Below, piece by piece: positions 48,020 through 58,185 of a DNA stretch of 64,000 bases. The position numbers were made by a program, and so were the translations under genes. The DNA lies in contig NZ_MDDS01000024.1 of NCBI RefSeq assembly GCF_001721295.1, forward strand, positions 124,001 through 188,000, in the 5' to 3' direction. Under the pieces are notes generated by a model. The model was not told the origin of the DNA. It saw nothing but the letters and a program-made list of their open reading frames with translations, and searched no databases. Within the stretch, counting starts at the first letter, position 1; every line of letters begins with the position of its first letter. This stretch comes from Sphingomonas turrisvirgatae. GTDB lineage: Bacteria; Pseudomonadota; Alphaproteobacteria; Sphingomonadales; Sphingomonadaceae.

Positions 48020-48751
48020 ATGAAGGCGCTGCGCGGTGCCATCGGGGCGGTCGTCGTCGCCGGGCTGCTGCTGACGCTGGCGCTGGCGCTCTATGCACTG
48101 GGCAAGAGCCGGCCGCAGGACCTGCCCTGGACGCCGGTCGACCTGTCGCAGCCGGTGGGCATGTTCACCGCGCGCAAGCTGGCGGCGCTGGGCGACGATT
48201 TCCCCGCCTGCCGCGAGGCACTGGACAAGGCGGGGGTGCGCTACACCGCGCTGCCGCCGCTGAGCGAAGGCGATCAGTGCGGCTATGCCGATGCGGTGCG
48301 ATTTCGGCCGGGCGGGGCGCGGCAGATCGGCTTCGCGCCGCGCGACCTGGGCGTCGCCTGCCCCGTCGCGGCGGCGCTGAGCATGTGGGAATGGGAGAGC
48401 GTGCAGCCGGCGGCGCAGCGCCATTTCGGCCAGCGCGTGCGCGAGATCGAGCATTTCGGCAGCTATAACTGCCGGCGCATGTACAATCGCGAAGGCGCGA
48501 GCTGGAGCGAACATGCCAGCGCCGACGCAGTGGACATCGCAGCGTTCCGGCTGGCGGACGGGACGCGCATCACGCTGGTCGGCGACTGGGACGACAAGGG
48601 ATCGAAGGGCCGTTTCCTGCGCGACGTGCGCGAAGGCGCGTGCGGCGTGTTCGCGACGGTGCTGTCGCCGGACTATAATGCGGCGCATCGCGATCATTTC
48701 CACTTCGACCAGGCGGATCGTGGGACGATGGGGTGGCGAGCGTGCCGGTGA
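48020..48751 (+). CDS. Extensin-like (ExtC) family protein
   Basis: The 243-residue protein has an N-terminal membrane anchor or signal (AIGAVVVAGLLLTLALALYA). The bacterial extensin-like domain contains CGYADAVRF, ACPVAAALSMWEWE, FGSYNCRRMYNRE, then HASADAVDIAAFRLADG and HRDHFHFDQ. The His/Asp set in the last two resembles M15-type peptidoglycan peptidases, so a periplasmic cell-wall role is likely but unproved. It starts 13 bases after the Nudix gene. Confidence 0.83.
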   Translation: MKALRGAIGAVVVAGLLLTLALALYALGKSRPQDLPWTPVDLSQPVGMFTARKLAALGDDFPACREALDKAGVRYTALPPLSEGDQCGYADAVRFRPGGARQIGFAPRDLGVACPVAAALSMWEWESVQPAAQRHFGQRVREIEHFGSYNCRRMYNREGASWSEHASADAVDIAAFRLADGTRITLVGDWDDKGSKGRFLRDVREGACGVFATVLSPDYNAAHRDHFHFDQADRGTMGWRACR

Positions 48752-48782
48752 GCGGCGGGTGCGGCAGAGGAAGAGATGGTTC

Positions 48783-48880
48783 GCGCTAAGGCGCTAAGGC
48801 GCGAAGCAAGAGGAATTGTTTCACGCGGAGGCGCGGAGGGGAAGGAACCGCCTGAGATCCCGGCTTTCGCCGGGATGACG
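48783..48880. repeat. Compound dispersed repeats downstream of the extensin-like gene
   Basis: Two repeat types are joined here. One has direct units (GCTAAGGC twice at 48785-48800, then GCGGAGGCGCGGAGG near 48825). The other is GAGATCCCGGCTTTCGCCGG... at 48854-48880, identical in core to the arms at 5754-5829. The 157-base gap (48752-48908) holds no gene. Confidence 0.8.
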
Positions 48881-48908
48881 GGAGGGGCGGCTTCACCCCC
48901 GGCGGAGA

Positions 48909-49460
48909 TCAGCCCGGCATCGGCTCCGCGCCGACCTTTTCCACCCATTGCGGGTAGAAGGCCGGCTGGCGGTTGGACCAGCCCGAGGCGGTGGCGGCGG
49001 CTTCGCTGATCGACTGAAGCAGCTTGCGGCGCAGGTCGGGATGGAGATGCGGCAGCGCGGCGGCGGCGCAGAAGGCGGCCGGCAGCCAGGGGCGCGCCTC
49101 GGCCCCGATCAGCCGTTCGTAGAGAAAGCGGTATGCCGAGAAGCTGATGAGCCGGCCCTGCCCCAGATCGAACGCGGTCAGCATGATGAGCGGCGCCATG
49201 AACGGCTCCATCGCATCGAGCCCGCTGTCTTCGGGGATCAACGCACGGATTTCGGGCAGGCGGTCGTACATATGCGCCTGGGCGCGGATGCTGGCGGTTT
49301 CGACCGTATCGCGCGACCAGCGCTCCATGGCATCGGTGCGATCGAGGCCGACATCGAGCGAACGGCGGATATAGCGCTGAGTCGCTGCGCTGAACCCGGC
49401 GAATTCCTTCATCTCAGCAAGGGTCATTGCCCCCTCGGCCGGCTTACTCCTCGCGCTCAT
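48909..49460 (-). CDS. Conserved hypothetical protein
   Basis: The 183-residue soluble, mostly helical protein (ATG 49460, GGAGA close upstream) contains LAEMKEFAGFSAATQRYIRR, PFMAPLIMLTAFDLGQGRLI and a final QPAFYPQWVEKVGAEPMPG. I do not recognise the family. Coding-type composition and a plausible ribosome site support it as a real gene. Confidence 0.65.
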   Translation of the reverse strand: MSARSKPAEGAMTLAEMKEFAGFSAATQRYIRRSLDVGLDRTDAMERWSRDTVETASIRAQAHMYDRLPEIRALIPEDSGLDAMEPFMAPLIMLTAFDLGQGRLISFSAYRFLYERLIGAEARPWLPAAFCAAAALPHLHPDLRRKLLQSISEAAATASGWSNRQPAFYPQWVEKVGAEPMPG

Positions 49461-49775
49461 TCTCCAACACTCCCACCCCACATGGTTGCCCGGCAGCATC
49501 GCCGGCAACAGCGATGATGCGCCCCGATGGTTAACGCGCCCCTTAACGCCGCGTTGGCCACCGTTCAGATGGAATCATGAAAGCTGCTGCGTTGCAACAT
49601 GGCTTGCGACGAACCGTCATCGGCCTGTCGTATCCGTCGGGGCATCGCTTTTCCTGAACAAACTGTCAGTCACCGACGCGATCGAACGGTTCATCCTATA
49701 ACCGCCGCCGCGGGGTTTTGGCGCGGGAACCATTCTGCCAACAGCCGATCACGAGATTCGGGGTCGGGACTTTTC
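49461..49775. other. Gene-free interval before the CHAP gene
   Basis: I see no credible gene in these 315 bases. They are less GC-rich in places (around 49520-49700) and hold the divergent promoters of the hypothetical protein and the CHAP protein. GGAAC at 49725-49730 is not followed by the EcfG -10, so it is not called. Confidence 0.5.
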
Positions 49776-50324
49776 ATGACTTTCACTTCGTTGACAGCGC
49801 GATTCGCGCTGATGGCCGCGCTTTGCCTGGCGACGATCGCACCGGCAAATGCCCAGTTCTGGCAGTGCGCGCCCTATGCCCGGATGATCTCCGGCGTGCA
49901 GATCTTCGGCAATGCCCACACCTGGTGGAGCCAGGCCGCAGGCCGGTACGAGCGCGGCAGCGAGCCGGTCGAAGGTTCGGTGATGTCGTTCGCGGCATCG
50001 GGCAAGATGCGCCTGGGCCATGTCGCCATGGTATCAAAAGTGCTGAACGACCGCGAAGTGCTGCTCACCCACGCCAACTGGTCGCGCCGTGGCGGCGTCG
50101 AGAAGAATGTGATCGCGGTCGATGTGTCGGAGCGTGGCGACTGGAGCCGCGTAAAGGTGTGGTATGCAAGCAATGGCGGGCTCGGCACCTCGACCTATCC
50201 GGTCAACGGCTTCATCTATGCCGGCAAGGCGCCCAAGGTGGAGCGTGAGGACACGCTGCCGCAGGTGACGATCGCCTATGTCGACCTGACGAAGTTTGGG
50301 ATTGAGACGTCGCTGCAGAAGTAA
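49776..50324 (+). CDS. Exported CHAP-domain amidase/endopeptidase
   Basis: The 182-residue protein has a signal peptide (MTFTSLTARFALMAALCLAT...APANA) and a CHAP fold with the catalytic triad C31 (QFWQCAPYAR), H82 (LGHVAMVSK) and N101 (LLTHANW). Such enzymes cleave peptidoglycan stem or cross-bridge bonds in the periplasm. The ATG at 49776 starts the signal peptide. Confidence 0.87.
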   Translation: MTFTSLTARFALMAALCLATIAPANAQFWQCAPYARMISGVQIFGNAHTWWSQAAGRYERGSEPVEGSVMSFAASGKMRLGHVAMVSKVLNDREVLLTHANWSRRGGVEKNVIAVDVSERGDWSRVKVWYASNGGLGTSTYPVNGFIYAGKAPKVEREDTLPQVTIAYVDLTKFGIETSLQK

Positions 50325-50330
50325 GGGCGG

Positions 50331-50412
50331 GATCTCCAGCCCGGCAAAGCTGGAACCTCGTGCAGCTTCTGACCGGCACCATCGCCTGAGATCCCGGCTT
50401 TCGCGGGGATGA
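50331..50412. repeat. REP-like repeat between CHAP and msrB genes
   Basis: A core GAGATCCCGGCTTTCGCGGG (50388-50407) is the same family as 5754-5829 and 48854-48880. A degenerate inverted partner, GATCTCCAGCCCGGCAAAGC, starts at 50331. It separates convergent genes. Confidence 0.7.
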
Positions 50413-50438
50413 TGGCTATGGGCTGCCCCGATATCGGA

Positions 50439-50918
50439 TCAGCCTGTCGCCGCCCGGAAGATCATCGCCACGCCGTTCATGCAATAGCGCTTGCCCGTCG
50501 GCGGCGGGCCGTCGTCGAAGACGTGACCCAGATGCCCGCCGCAGCCGCGGCAGACCACTTCGACGCGGCGCATCAGCAGGCTGGTATCGATGCGCGTGCG
50601 CACCGCATTGCGCAGCGGGGCGTAGAAGCTGGGCCAGCCGGTGCCGCTTTCGAACTTCGTGCGCGAGTGGAACAGCGGCAGGCCGCAGCCCTTGCAGCCG
50701 AACAGGCCGGCGCGCTTTTCCTTGTCGAGCGGACTTGAGCCCGGGCGTTCGGTGCCCTGTTGCCGCAGCACGCGATAAGCTTCGGGCGCGAGACGCGCGC
50801 GCCATGCGGCATCGCTGCGCGTGACTTCGAACGGCTGGGCCGCGGCGAGCGACGGCGCGAGCGCGAGCCAGCTTGCCGCGCTGCCCGCTGCGGCGGCGAT
50901 CAGGGTCCGGCGGTTCAT
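50439..50918 (-). CDS. msrB: Exported peptide-methionine (R)-S-oxide reductase
   Basis: The 159-residue MsrB has zinc-binding CxxC pairs (C75/C78 FGCKGCG and C123/C126 CRGCGG), SGTGWPSFY, GHLGHVFDDGP and the catalytic Cys146 (KRYCMNGVAM). An N-terminal MNRRTLIAAAAGSAASWLAL looks like a Tat-type signal, so it repairs methionine-R-sulfoxides in the periplasm. The ATG at 50918 has AAGGAGC seven bases upstream. Upstream in-frame Met codons are rejected. Confidence 0.92.
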   Translation of the reverse strand: MNRRTLIAAAAGSAASWLALAPSLAAAQPFEVTRSDAAWRARLAPEAYRVLRQQGTERPGSSPLDKEKRAGLFGCKGCGLPLFHSRTKFESGTGWPSFYAPLRNAVRTRIDTSLLMRRVEVVCRGCGGHLGHVFDDGPPPTGKRYCMNGVAMIFRAATG

Positions 50919-51070
50919 CGACGCTCCTTCCATGCGGATCGAATATGGGAGTGGCCGGCGCGAGGCGAAAGGCCGAGCGCAGATGAAACCCGGCACGCGA
51001 ACTGGCCTGACCAATTTGTTGATTTGTCAGTCATCCTGACCTAGGCTGCCTGGAACATCGAGGAGCCGTC

Positions 51071-52279
51071 ATGAAGATCACCGCCGCCCGCGTCATCGTC
51101 ACTTGTCCGGGACGCAATTTCGTCACGCTGAAGATCGAGACCGATCAGGGTGTCTATGGCATTGGCGACGCGACGCTGAACGGGCGCGAGCTGCCGGTCG
51201 TCTCGTATCTTGAGGACCATGTCGCGCCGTGCCTGATCGGCATGGACCCGCGGCGGATCGAGGATATCTGGCAATATCTCTATCGCGGCGCGTACTGGCG
51301 TCGCGGGCCGGTGACGATGCGCGCGATCGCGGCGGTCGACGTGGCATTGTGGGATATCAAGGCCAAGATGGCGGGCATGCCGCTGTACCAGTTGCTCGGC
51401 GGCCGCTCGCGCGAGGGCGTGATGGTCTATGGTCATGCCAATGGGTCGGACATCGCCGAGACGGTCGACGCGGTCGGCCAATATATCGACATGGGGTACA
51501 AGGCGATCCGCGCGCAGACCGGCGTGCCGGGGATCAAGGACGCGTACGGGGTCGGGCGCGGCAAGCTCTATTACGAGCCGGCCGACGCCGCCCTCCCCTC
51601 CGTCACCGGCTGGGACACGCGCAAGTCACTGAACTATGTGCCCAAGCTGTTCGAGAAGCTGCGCGCGACCTATGGCTTCGACCATCACCTGCTGCATGAC
51701 GGCCACCACCGCTATACGCCGCAGGAAGCCGCGAACCTGGGCAAGATGCTGGAGCCGTATCAGCTGTTCTGGCTGGAGGACGTGACGCCGGCGGAGAATC
51801 AGGAAGCGTTCAAGCTGATCCGCCAGCACACCGTCACCCCGCTGGCGGTGGGTGAGATCTTCAACACGATCTGGGATGCCAAGGACCTCATTCAGAACCA
51901 GCTGATCGACTATATCCGCGCGACGATCGTCGGCGCTGGCGGCGTGACGCATCTCAGGCGCATTGCGGACCTGGCGAGCCTGTATCAGATCCGCACCGGC
52001 TGCCACGGCGCGACCGACCTGTCGCCGGTGACGATGGGCACGGCGCTGCACTTCGACACCTGGGTGCCCAATTTCGGCATCCAGGAATATATGCGGCACA
52101 GCGAAGAGACCGACGCGGTCTTCCCGCACGACTATCACTTCGCCGATGGCGAGCTGTTCTGCGGCGAGACGCCGGGGCATGGCGTCGATATCGACGAGGC
52201 GCTGGCCGCGAAATATCCCTACAAGCCGGCGTACCTGCCGGTCGCGCGGCTGGAAGACGGCACGATGTGGAACTGGTGA
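51071..52279 (+). CDS. manD: D-mannonate dehydratase (ManD, enolase superfamily)
   Basis: The 402-residue enzyme dehydrates D-mannonate to 2-keto-3-deoxygluconate. The active-site residues fall exactly at the positions I recall for the Novosphingobium ManD: R147, Y159, the Mg ligands D210, E236 and E262, and H212 (HDGHHR). The C-terminal [16 protein letters not shown] is typical of high-activity ManD. It is followed by a GntR regulator, which probably controls it. No other hexuronate gene is in the window. Confidence 0.93.
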   Translation: MKITAARVIVTCPGRNFVTLKIETDQGVYGIGDATLNGRELPVVSYLEDHVAPCLIGMDPRRIEDIWQYLYRGAYWRRGPVTMRAIAAVDVALWDIKAKMAGMPLYQLLGGRSREGVMVYGHANGSDIAETVDAVGQYIDMGYKAIRAQTGVPGIKDAYGVGRGKLYYEPADAALPSVTGWDTRKSLNYVPKLFEKLRATYGFDHHLLHDGHHRYTPQEAANLGKMLEPYQLFWLEDVTPAENQEAFKLIRQHTVTPLAVGEIFNTIWDAKDLIQNQLIDYIRATIVGAGGVTHLRRIADLASLYQIRTGCHGATDLSPVTMGTALHFDTWVPNFGIQEYMRHSEETDAVFPHDYHFADGELFCGETPGHGVDIDEALAAKYPYKPAYLPVARLEDGTMWNW

Positions 52280-52338
52280 GGCGCGCTCGCCCCGGCCCGC
52301 CGCTTTGCGCGCTGGCGGGTTGGCGCTAAGCAGCAGCG

Positions 52339-53088
52339 ATGACGCCCCCGCAGAAACTCTACCAGCGCATCGCCGACCAGATCGCGGGCGACATCGCGGC
52401 GGGGCGCTATGCCCCCGGCAGCCGCCTGCCCGCCGAGCGCGACCCGGCCGAGACGTTTGCGGTCAGCCGCCCGACAGTGCGCGAGGCGATGATCGCGCTG
52501 GAGATTCGCGGGCTGGTCGGCGCGCGCAAGGGTTCGGGCATCTATGTCGCGAGCCCCTTGCCCGGGACAGCCGGGCCGTCGCCCGAGCTGGACGTCGGCG
52601 CATTCGAACTGATCGAGGCGCGGACCTTGTTCGAGAGCGAGGCGGCGGCGTTGGCGGCAGCAGCGATCGACGAGGCGCAGCTGAGCGAACTGCGCGCGCT
52701 GCTGACCCAGATGGATGCCCATGACGAAGCCGGCGACGATCTGGCGGCGGACCGGCGGTTCCACATGATCATCGCCGAGGCGACGGGGAACAGCCTGGTG
52801 GCGTCGGCGGTCGCGCAGCTGTGGGACGTACGCGAGCAGTCGCCGCTGTGCGTCCATATGTTTGCGCAGGCCCGCCGAGTTGGCGTGACGCCGCGCGCGA
52901 ACGAGCACCAGCTGGTCGTCGACGCACTCGCAGCGCGCGACCCGCAACGCGCGCGTGAGGCGATGCGCGCCCATCTGCGCCGCGTGACCGACGACCTGCT
53001 CGAAGCGACCAAGCTGGACCTGATCCAGAAGGCGCAGGCTGACTATGCCGCGCAGCGCGAGCGGGTGACGGCGCGGACGGGGGTTTAA
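52339..53088 (+). CDS. GntR/FadR-family regulator
   Basis: The 249-residue regulator has an N-terminal winged HTH (LYQRIADQIAGDIAAGRYAP, RPTVREAMIALEIRGLVGAR) and a C-terminal FCD ligand domain. The FCD domain has metal-binding histidines (FHMIIAEATGN, NEHQLVVDAL, AMRAHLRRV). UxuR/ExuR-type regulators of hexuronate genes have this layout. Adjacent to manD in the same direction, it most likely responds to mannonate or a hexuronate. Confidence 0.88.
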   Translation: MTPPQKLYQRIADQIAGDIAAGRYAPGSRLPAERDPAETFAVSRPTVREAMIALEIRGLVGARKGSGIYVASPLPGTAGPSPELDVGAFELIEARTLFESEAAALAAAAIDEAQLSELRALLTQMDAHDEAGDDLAADRRFHMIIAEATGNSLVASAVAQLWDVREQSPLCVHMFAQARRVGVTPRANEHQLVVDALAARDPQRAREAMRAHLRRVTDDLLEATKLDLIQKAQADYAAQRERVTARTGV

Positions 53089-53116
53089 GGGCGCCCAATC
53101 CGCAAACGCGGATCGA

Positions 53117-55100
<1,984 letters not shown>

Positions 55101-55104
<4 letters not shown>

Positions 55105-56612
55105 GCGGCTACTCCATCGCCGGCCGGGCGCGGATTCGCGGCCTGTGCCAGCACCTGTTCGGTGGTTTCATCGGCGCGCAGGTCGGCGGTGAGCCGCCCC
55201 CCTGCCATCACCAGGATGCGGTCGGCGAAGCTGCTCGCTTCGGCGAGGTCGGAGGTCGAGAACAGCACCGCCATCCCCTCCCCCGCCAGCACGCGGAGCG
55301 CTTCGAACATGTCGGTGCGCGCGCCGACGTCGATGCCGCGGCCCGGCTCGTCGAGCAGCAGCACTTTGGGTCCGGGCAGCAGCGAGCGGCCGATCAGCAC
55401 CTTTTGCTGGTTGCCGCCCGACAGCGCGCCGATGGGCTGCATTGGCGAGGCGGTCTTGATGCCGAGCCGCCGAACCGCGCCCGCCGCCTCGTCCAGTTCG
55501 TCGCGCGGCACGATCCGGCCGATGCGACTGAACCGCGCAAGGATCGAGAGGGTGAGATTGGGCGCGACGGCGAGGTTGGCGAAAATGCCCTCGCCCTGCC
55601 GATCCTCGGGTACGAACTGGACGCCATGAGCGAGGCGATCGGGCAGCGGCAGCGCGGCAAGATCGCGGCCGGCGACAAGGATCGCGCCGCTGGCGGGACG
55701 CGCGCCGCACACCGCCTCAAGCAACTCGGTGCGGCCGGCGCCGAGCACGCCATAGATGGCGGTGACTTCGCCGGCGCGGACCTCGAGACCGGGTTCGTCC
55801 ACGGCGAGACCGCCGCTGGCGCGGGGCACGCGCAGGTCACGGATCGCCAGCACCGGATCGCCCGCCTGCATCGCGCGGCGCACGATGGGTGCGCGCGCTT
55901 CGCCGAGCATGCGATCGACGATCCAGGCGACCGAGAAGTCGCCGCGCGCGGCGTGGGCGACGCGCTCGCCATCGCGCAGGACGGTGACATAGTCGCCGAT
56001 CTGCTCGATCTCCTGCATGCGGTGCGAGATATAGACGATCGCGACGCCGGCGGCCTTCAGCTCCGCGATGACACGGAACAGCTGCTCGATCTCGACCGCG
56101 CTCAATGCCGAGGTGGGTTCATCGAGGATCAGGACCGAGACATCGCGCGCCAGGGCGCGGGCGATCTCGACCAGCTGGCGCTCGCCCATGCGCAGGTCGC
56201 GCACGCAGGTATCCGGATCGATGCCGGAGCCGAGGCGCGCGAGCAGGGCGGCGGCACGATCCCGCTCGGCCCGGCGATCGACCACGCCGCCACGCCGCGC
56301 GCCGTGGTCGACAAAGATGTTCTCGCTGACGCTCAAGTTCACGCATAGGCTGAGTTCCTGATGCACGATGCCGATGCCGAGCGCGGCGGCATCGCGGATC
56401 GACCCCAGCCGGACGGGCACGCCATCGACCAGCAGCTCGCCGGCATCGGGCGTCTCGACCCCCGCGACGATGCGCATCAGCGTCGACTTGCCCGCGCCAT
56501 TCTCACCGATCAGCACATTGACCGCGCCGGCATGCGCGTCGAAATCGACGCCCCTGAGCGCGCGCACGCGGCCATAGCGGCGCTCGATCCCCCTGGCGGC
56601 GACCTTGATCAT
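55101..56612 (-). CDS. Ribose-type ABC transporter ATPase (two nucleotide-binding domains)
   Basis: The 503-residue RbsA-like protein has NBD1 with Walker A GENGAGKST, signature LRMGERQLVEIARAL and Walker B LILDEPTSAL. NBD2 has a degenerate GVLGAGRTELLEAV loop, LSGGNQQKVLIGRSLL and LLLDEPGRGIDVGA. The asymmetry is normal for this family. It overlaps the permease by ATGA and follows the DUF2291 lipoprotein gene. Confidence 0.93.
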
Positions 56613-56625
56613 CGCGCGGCCCTGC

Positions 56626-57249
56626 TCAACGTTCGATCCGCTCGATCGCGAGCGGGGTGACGCGCAAGGTCGCGCCGGGTTGCGCCAGCGTCACGACGCC
56701 GAGGACATTCACTCGCTCGCCGGGCCGCAGCCGGGCCAGCGCCGGCCCGACCCCGGCAATCGCGCGGTCGGTCAGCCCCTGCCCGACCTCGGCAAAGGCA
56801 ATCTGGTCGGGAAAGTCGTCGAAATTGACGGCAGGGATTGCGTCGCGGATGGCGGTGCCGGACACCACCGGACCGGTCTGAACCTCGATATCGCCGGCCG
56901 GCCCAGCGATGACCAGCGCCCCACGCGGCCGATCGCGCGCGATGCTCTTCACGACGCCCGAAGCCTGAGTCACGAACGTCCAGGGCGACCCTTCGCCCGC
57001 GCGGGTGCCGCGCGTCTTGCCGAGCTCATCGAGCTTGCCCGCCTGCAACGTTTCGAGCGGGACGGCGCGGGCGCGCAGTTCGCTGATCGTTTCGGGCGTC
57101 CACAGCCCGGCGACATAGGCGGTGGCGTCGAACTGACCGCCATGCGCATCGCGGATGCGGCGTGCCTCTTCCACCGGAACCACGGTGCATGCGCCGAGCG
57201 CCACGACCAGCGACAGCGTCGCTGCAGTTCGCCATGCCATTCGCCGCAT
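56626..57249 (-). CDS. DUF2291 putative periplasmic lipoprotein
   Basis: The 207-residue protein has a lipobox (LGAC, mature Cys21 after MRRMAWRTAATLSLVVALGA) and the DUF2291 body: VPVEEARRIRDAHGGQFDAT, WTFVTQASGVVKSIARDRPR and IEVQTGPVVSGTAIRDAI. FDDFPDQIAFAEVGQGL is also typical. DUF2291 genes commonly travel with ribose-type ABC transporters of unknown substrate, as here. The role is unknown, possibly substrate handling or transporter assembly. Confidence 0.82.
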   Translation of the reverse strand: MRRMAWRTAATLSLVVALGACTVVPVEEARRIRDAHGGQFDATAYVAGLWTPETISELRARAVPLETLQAGKLDELGKTRGTRAGEGSPWTFVTQASGVVKSIARDRPRGALVIAGPAGDIEVQTGPVVSGTAIRDAIPAVNFDDFPDQIAFAEVGQGLTDRAIAGVGPALARLRPGERVNVLGVVTLAQPGATLRVTPLAIERIER

Positions 57250-57292
57250 CCGTCCCCTTTCCTGCCGGCATCGCGCCGGCGGCTGCCTGCGC

Positions 57293-58075
57293 TCAGACCA
57301 CCGTCAACTTAAGCCCGGACGCTTCGAGCGCCTGGGCGTCGGCATCGGCGATGCCGTCGTCGGTGATGAGCATGTGAATCCGGTCGATGCCGCAAAGGCT
57401 GGTGAACGAGCGCCGGCCGATCTTGCTTGAATCCGCGACCAGCACGACCTGTTCGGCCGAGGCGATCATCGCACGCTTGACCGAGATGTCGGCAAGCGCA
57501 GGATAGGTGAGCCCCGCGTCGATCGAAACCGCGGCGGTCGCCAGAAACAGCTTCTGGACATAGAGCCCTTCGAAATATTGCGCCGACTTGTCGCCACTGA
57601 GCGAGAGGGTCGGCGCCTTGAAATGCCCGCCGGGCATATGGACGTCGCACGACGGCAGCGCGCCCAGCATCAGCGCGATGTTAAGCGCGTTGGTGATGAC
57701 GGTCAGCCGTTCGCGCTCCATGAGGTTGGCGGCGACTTCAGTGGTGGTGGAGCCGGAATCAAGGATGATCGTCTCGCCATCCTCGACCAGCGCGGCGGCG
57801 GCGGCACCGATGCGGCGTTTTGCCTCCATATTGACCAGGTGATGCAGCGCCATGGCGCGCACCTGTTGCTGCGCCGAACGCAGATAGGCGCCGCCATGCT
57901 CGCGCACGATATGCCCGTCCGCCTCGAGCCGTTCGAGGTCCTGACGGATCGTCACGTCCGACACCGAAAAGGCGTCGGCGAGCGCGCGCACCCGCGCGCT
58001 GCCCTCTTCCTGGATCCACTCCAGGATCTTTTGCCGCCTGGCCCGCGACAAGATGTTCGAGCTGCCCCGCGCCAT
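57293..58075 (-). CDS. DeoR-family transcriptional regulator
   Basis: The 260-residue regulator has an N-terminal DeoR HTH (RRQKILEWIQEEGSARVRAL, SDVTIRQDLERLEADGHIVR) and a sugar-phosphate-isomerase-like DeoRC sensor domain with DSGSTTTEVAANLMERE and NALNIALMLG. DeoR proteins sense sugar phosphates. The ATG at 58075 has GGAGGGA upstream. It starts the ABC transporter operon and probably controls it. Confidence 0.9.
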   Translation of the reverse strand: MARGSSNILSRARRQKILEWIQEEGSARVRALADAFSVSDVTIRQDLERLEADGHIVREHGGAYLRSAQQQVRAMALHHLVNMEAKRRIGAAAAALVEDGETIILDSGSTTTEVAANLMERERLTVITNALNIALMLGALPSCDVHMPGGHFKAPTLSLSGDKSAQYFEGLYVQKLFLATAAVSIDAGLTYPALADISVKRAMIASAEQVVLVADSSKIGRRSFTSLCGIDRIHMLITDDGIADADAQALEASGLKLTVV

Positions 58076-58185
58076 CGATCTTCCCTCCGTCTGCGCGCCT
58101 GGGATGGCGGCAAGGGACGACGGATACAAGCCGGCAGCCCGCGCGCGCCGCGAAGGTTCGTCGACGCGCACGGGCTTTGTGCCGC

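Noticed and set aside
49725..49760. GGAAC before the CHAP gene as an EcfG promoter
   Set aside because: No GTT follows at 16 to 17 bases.
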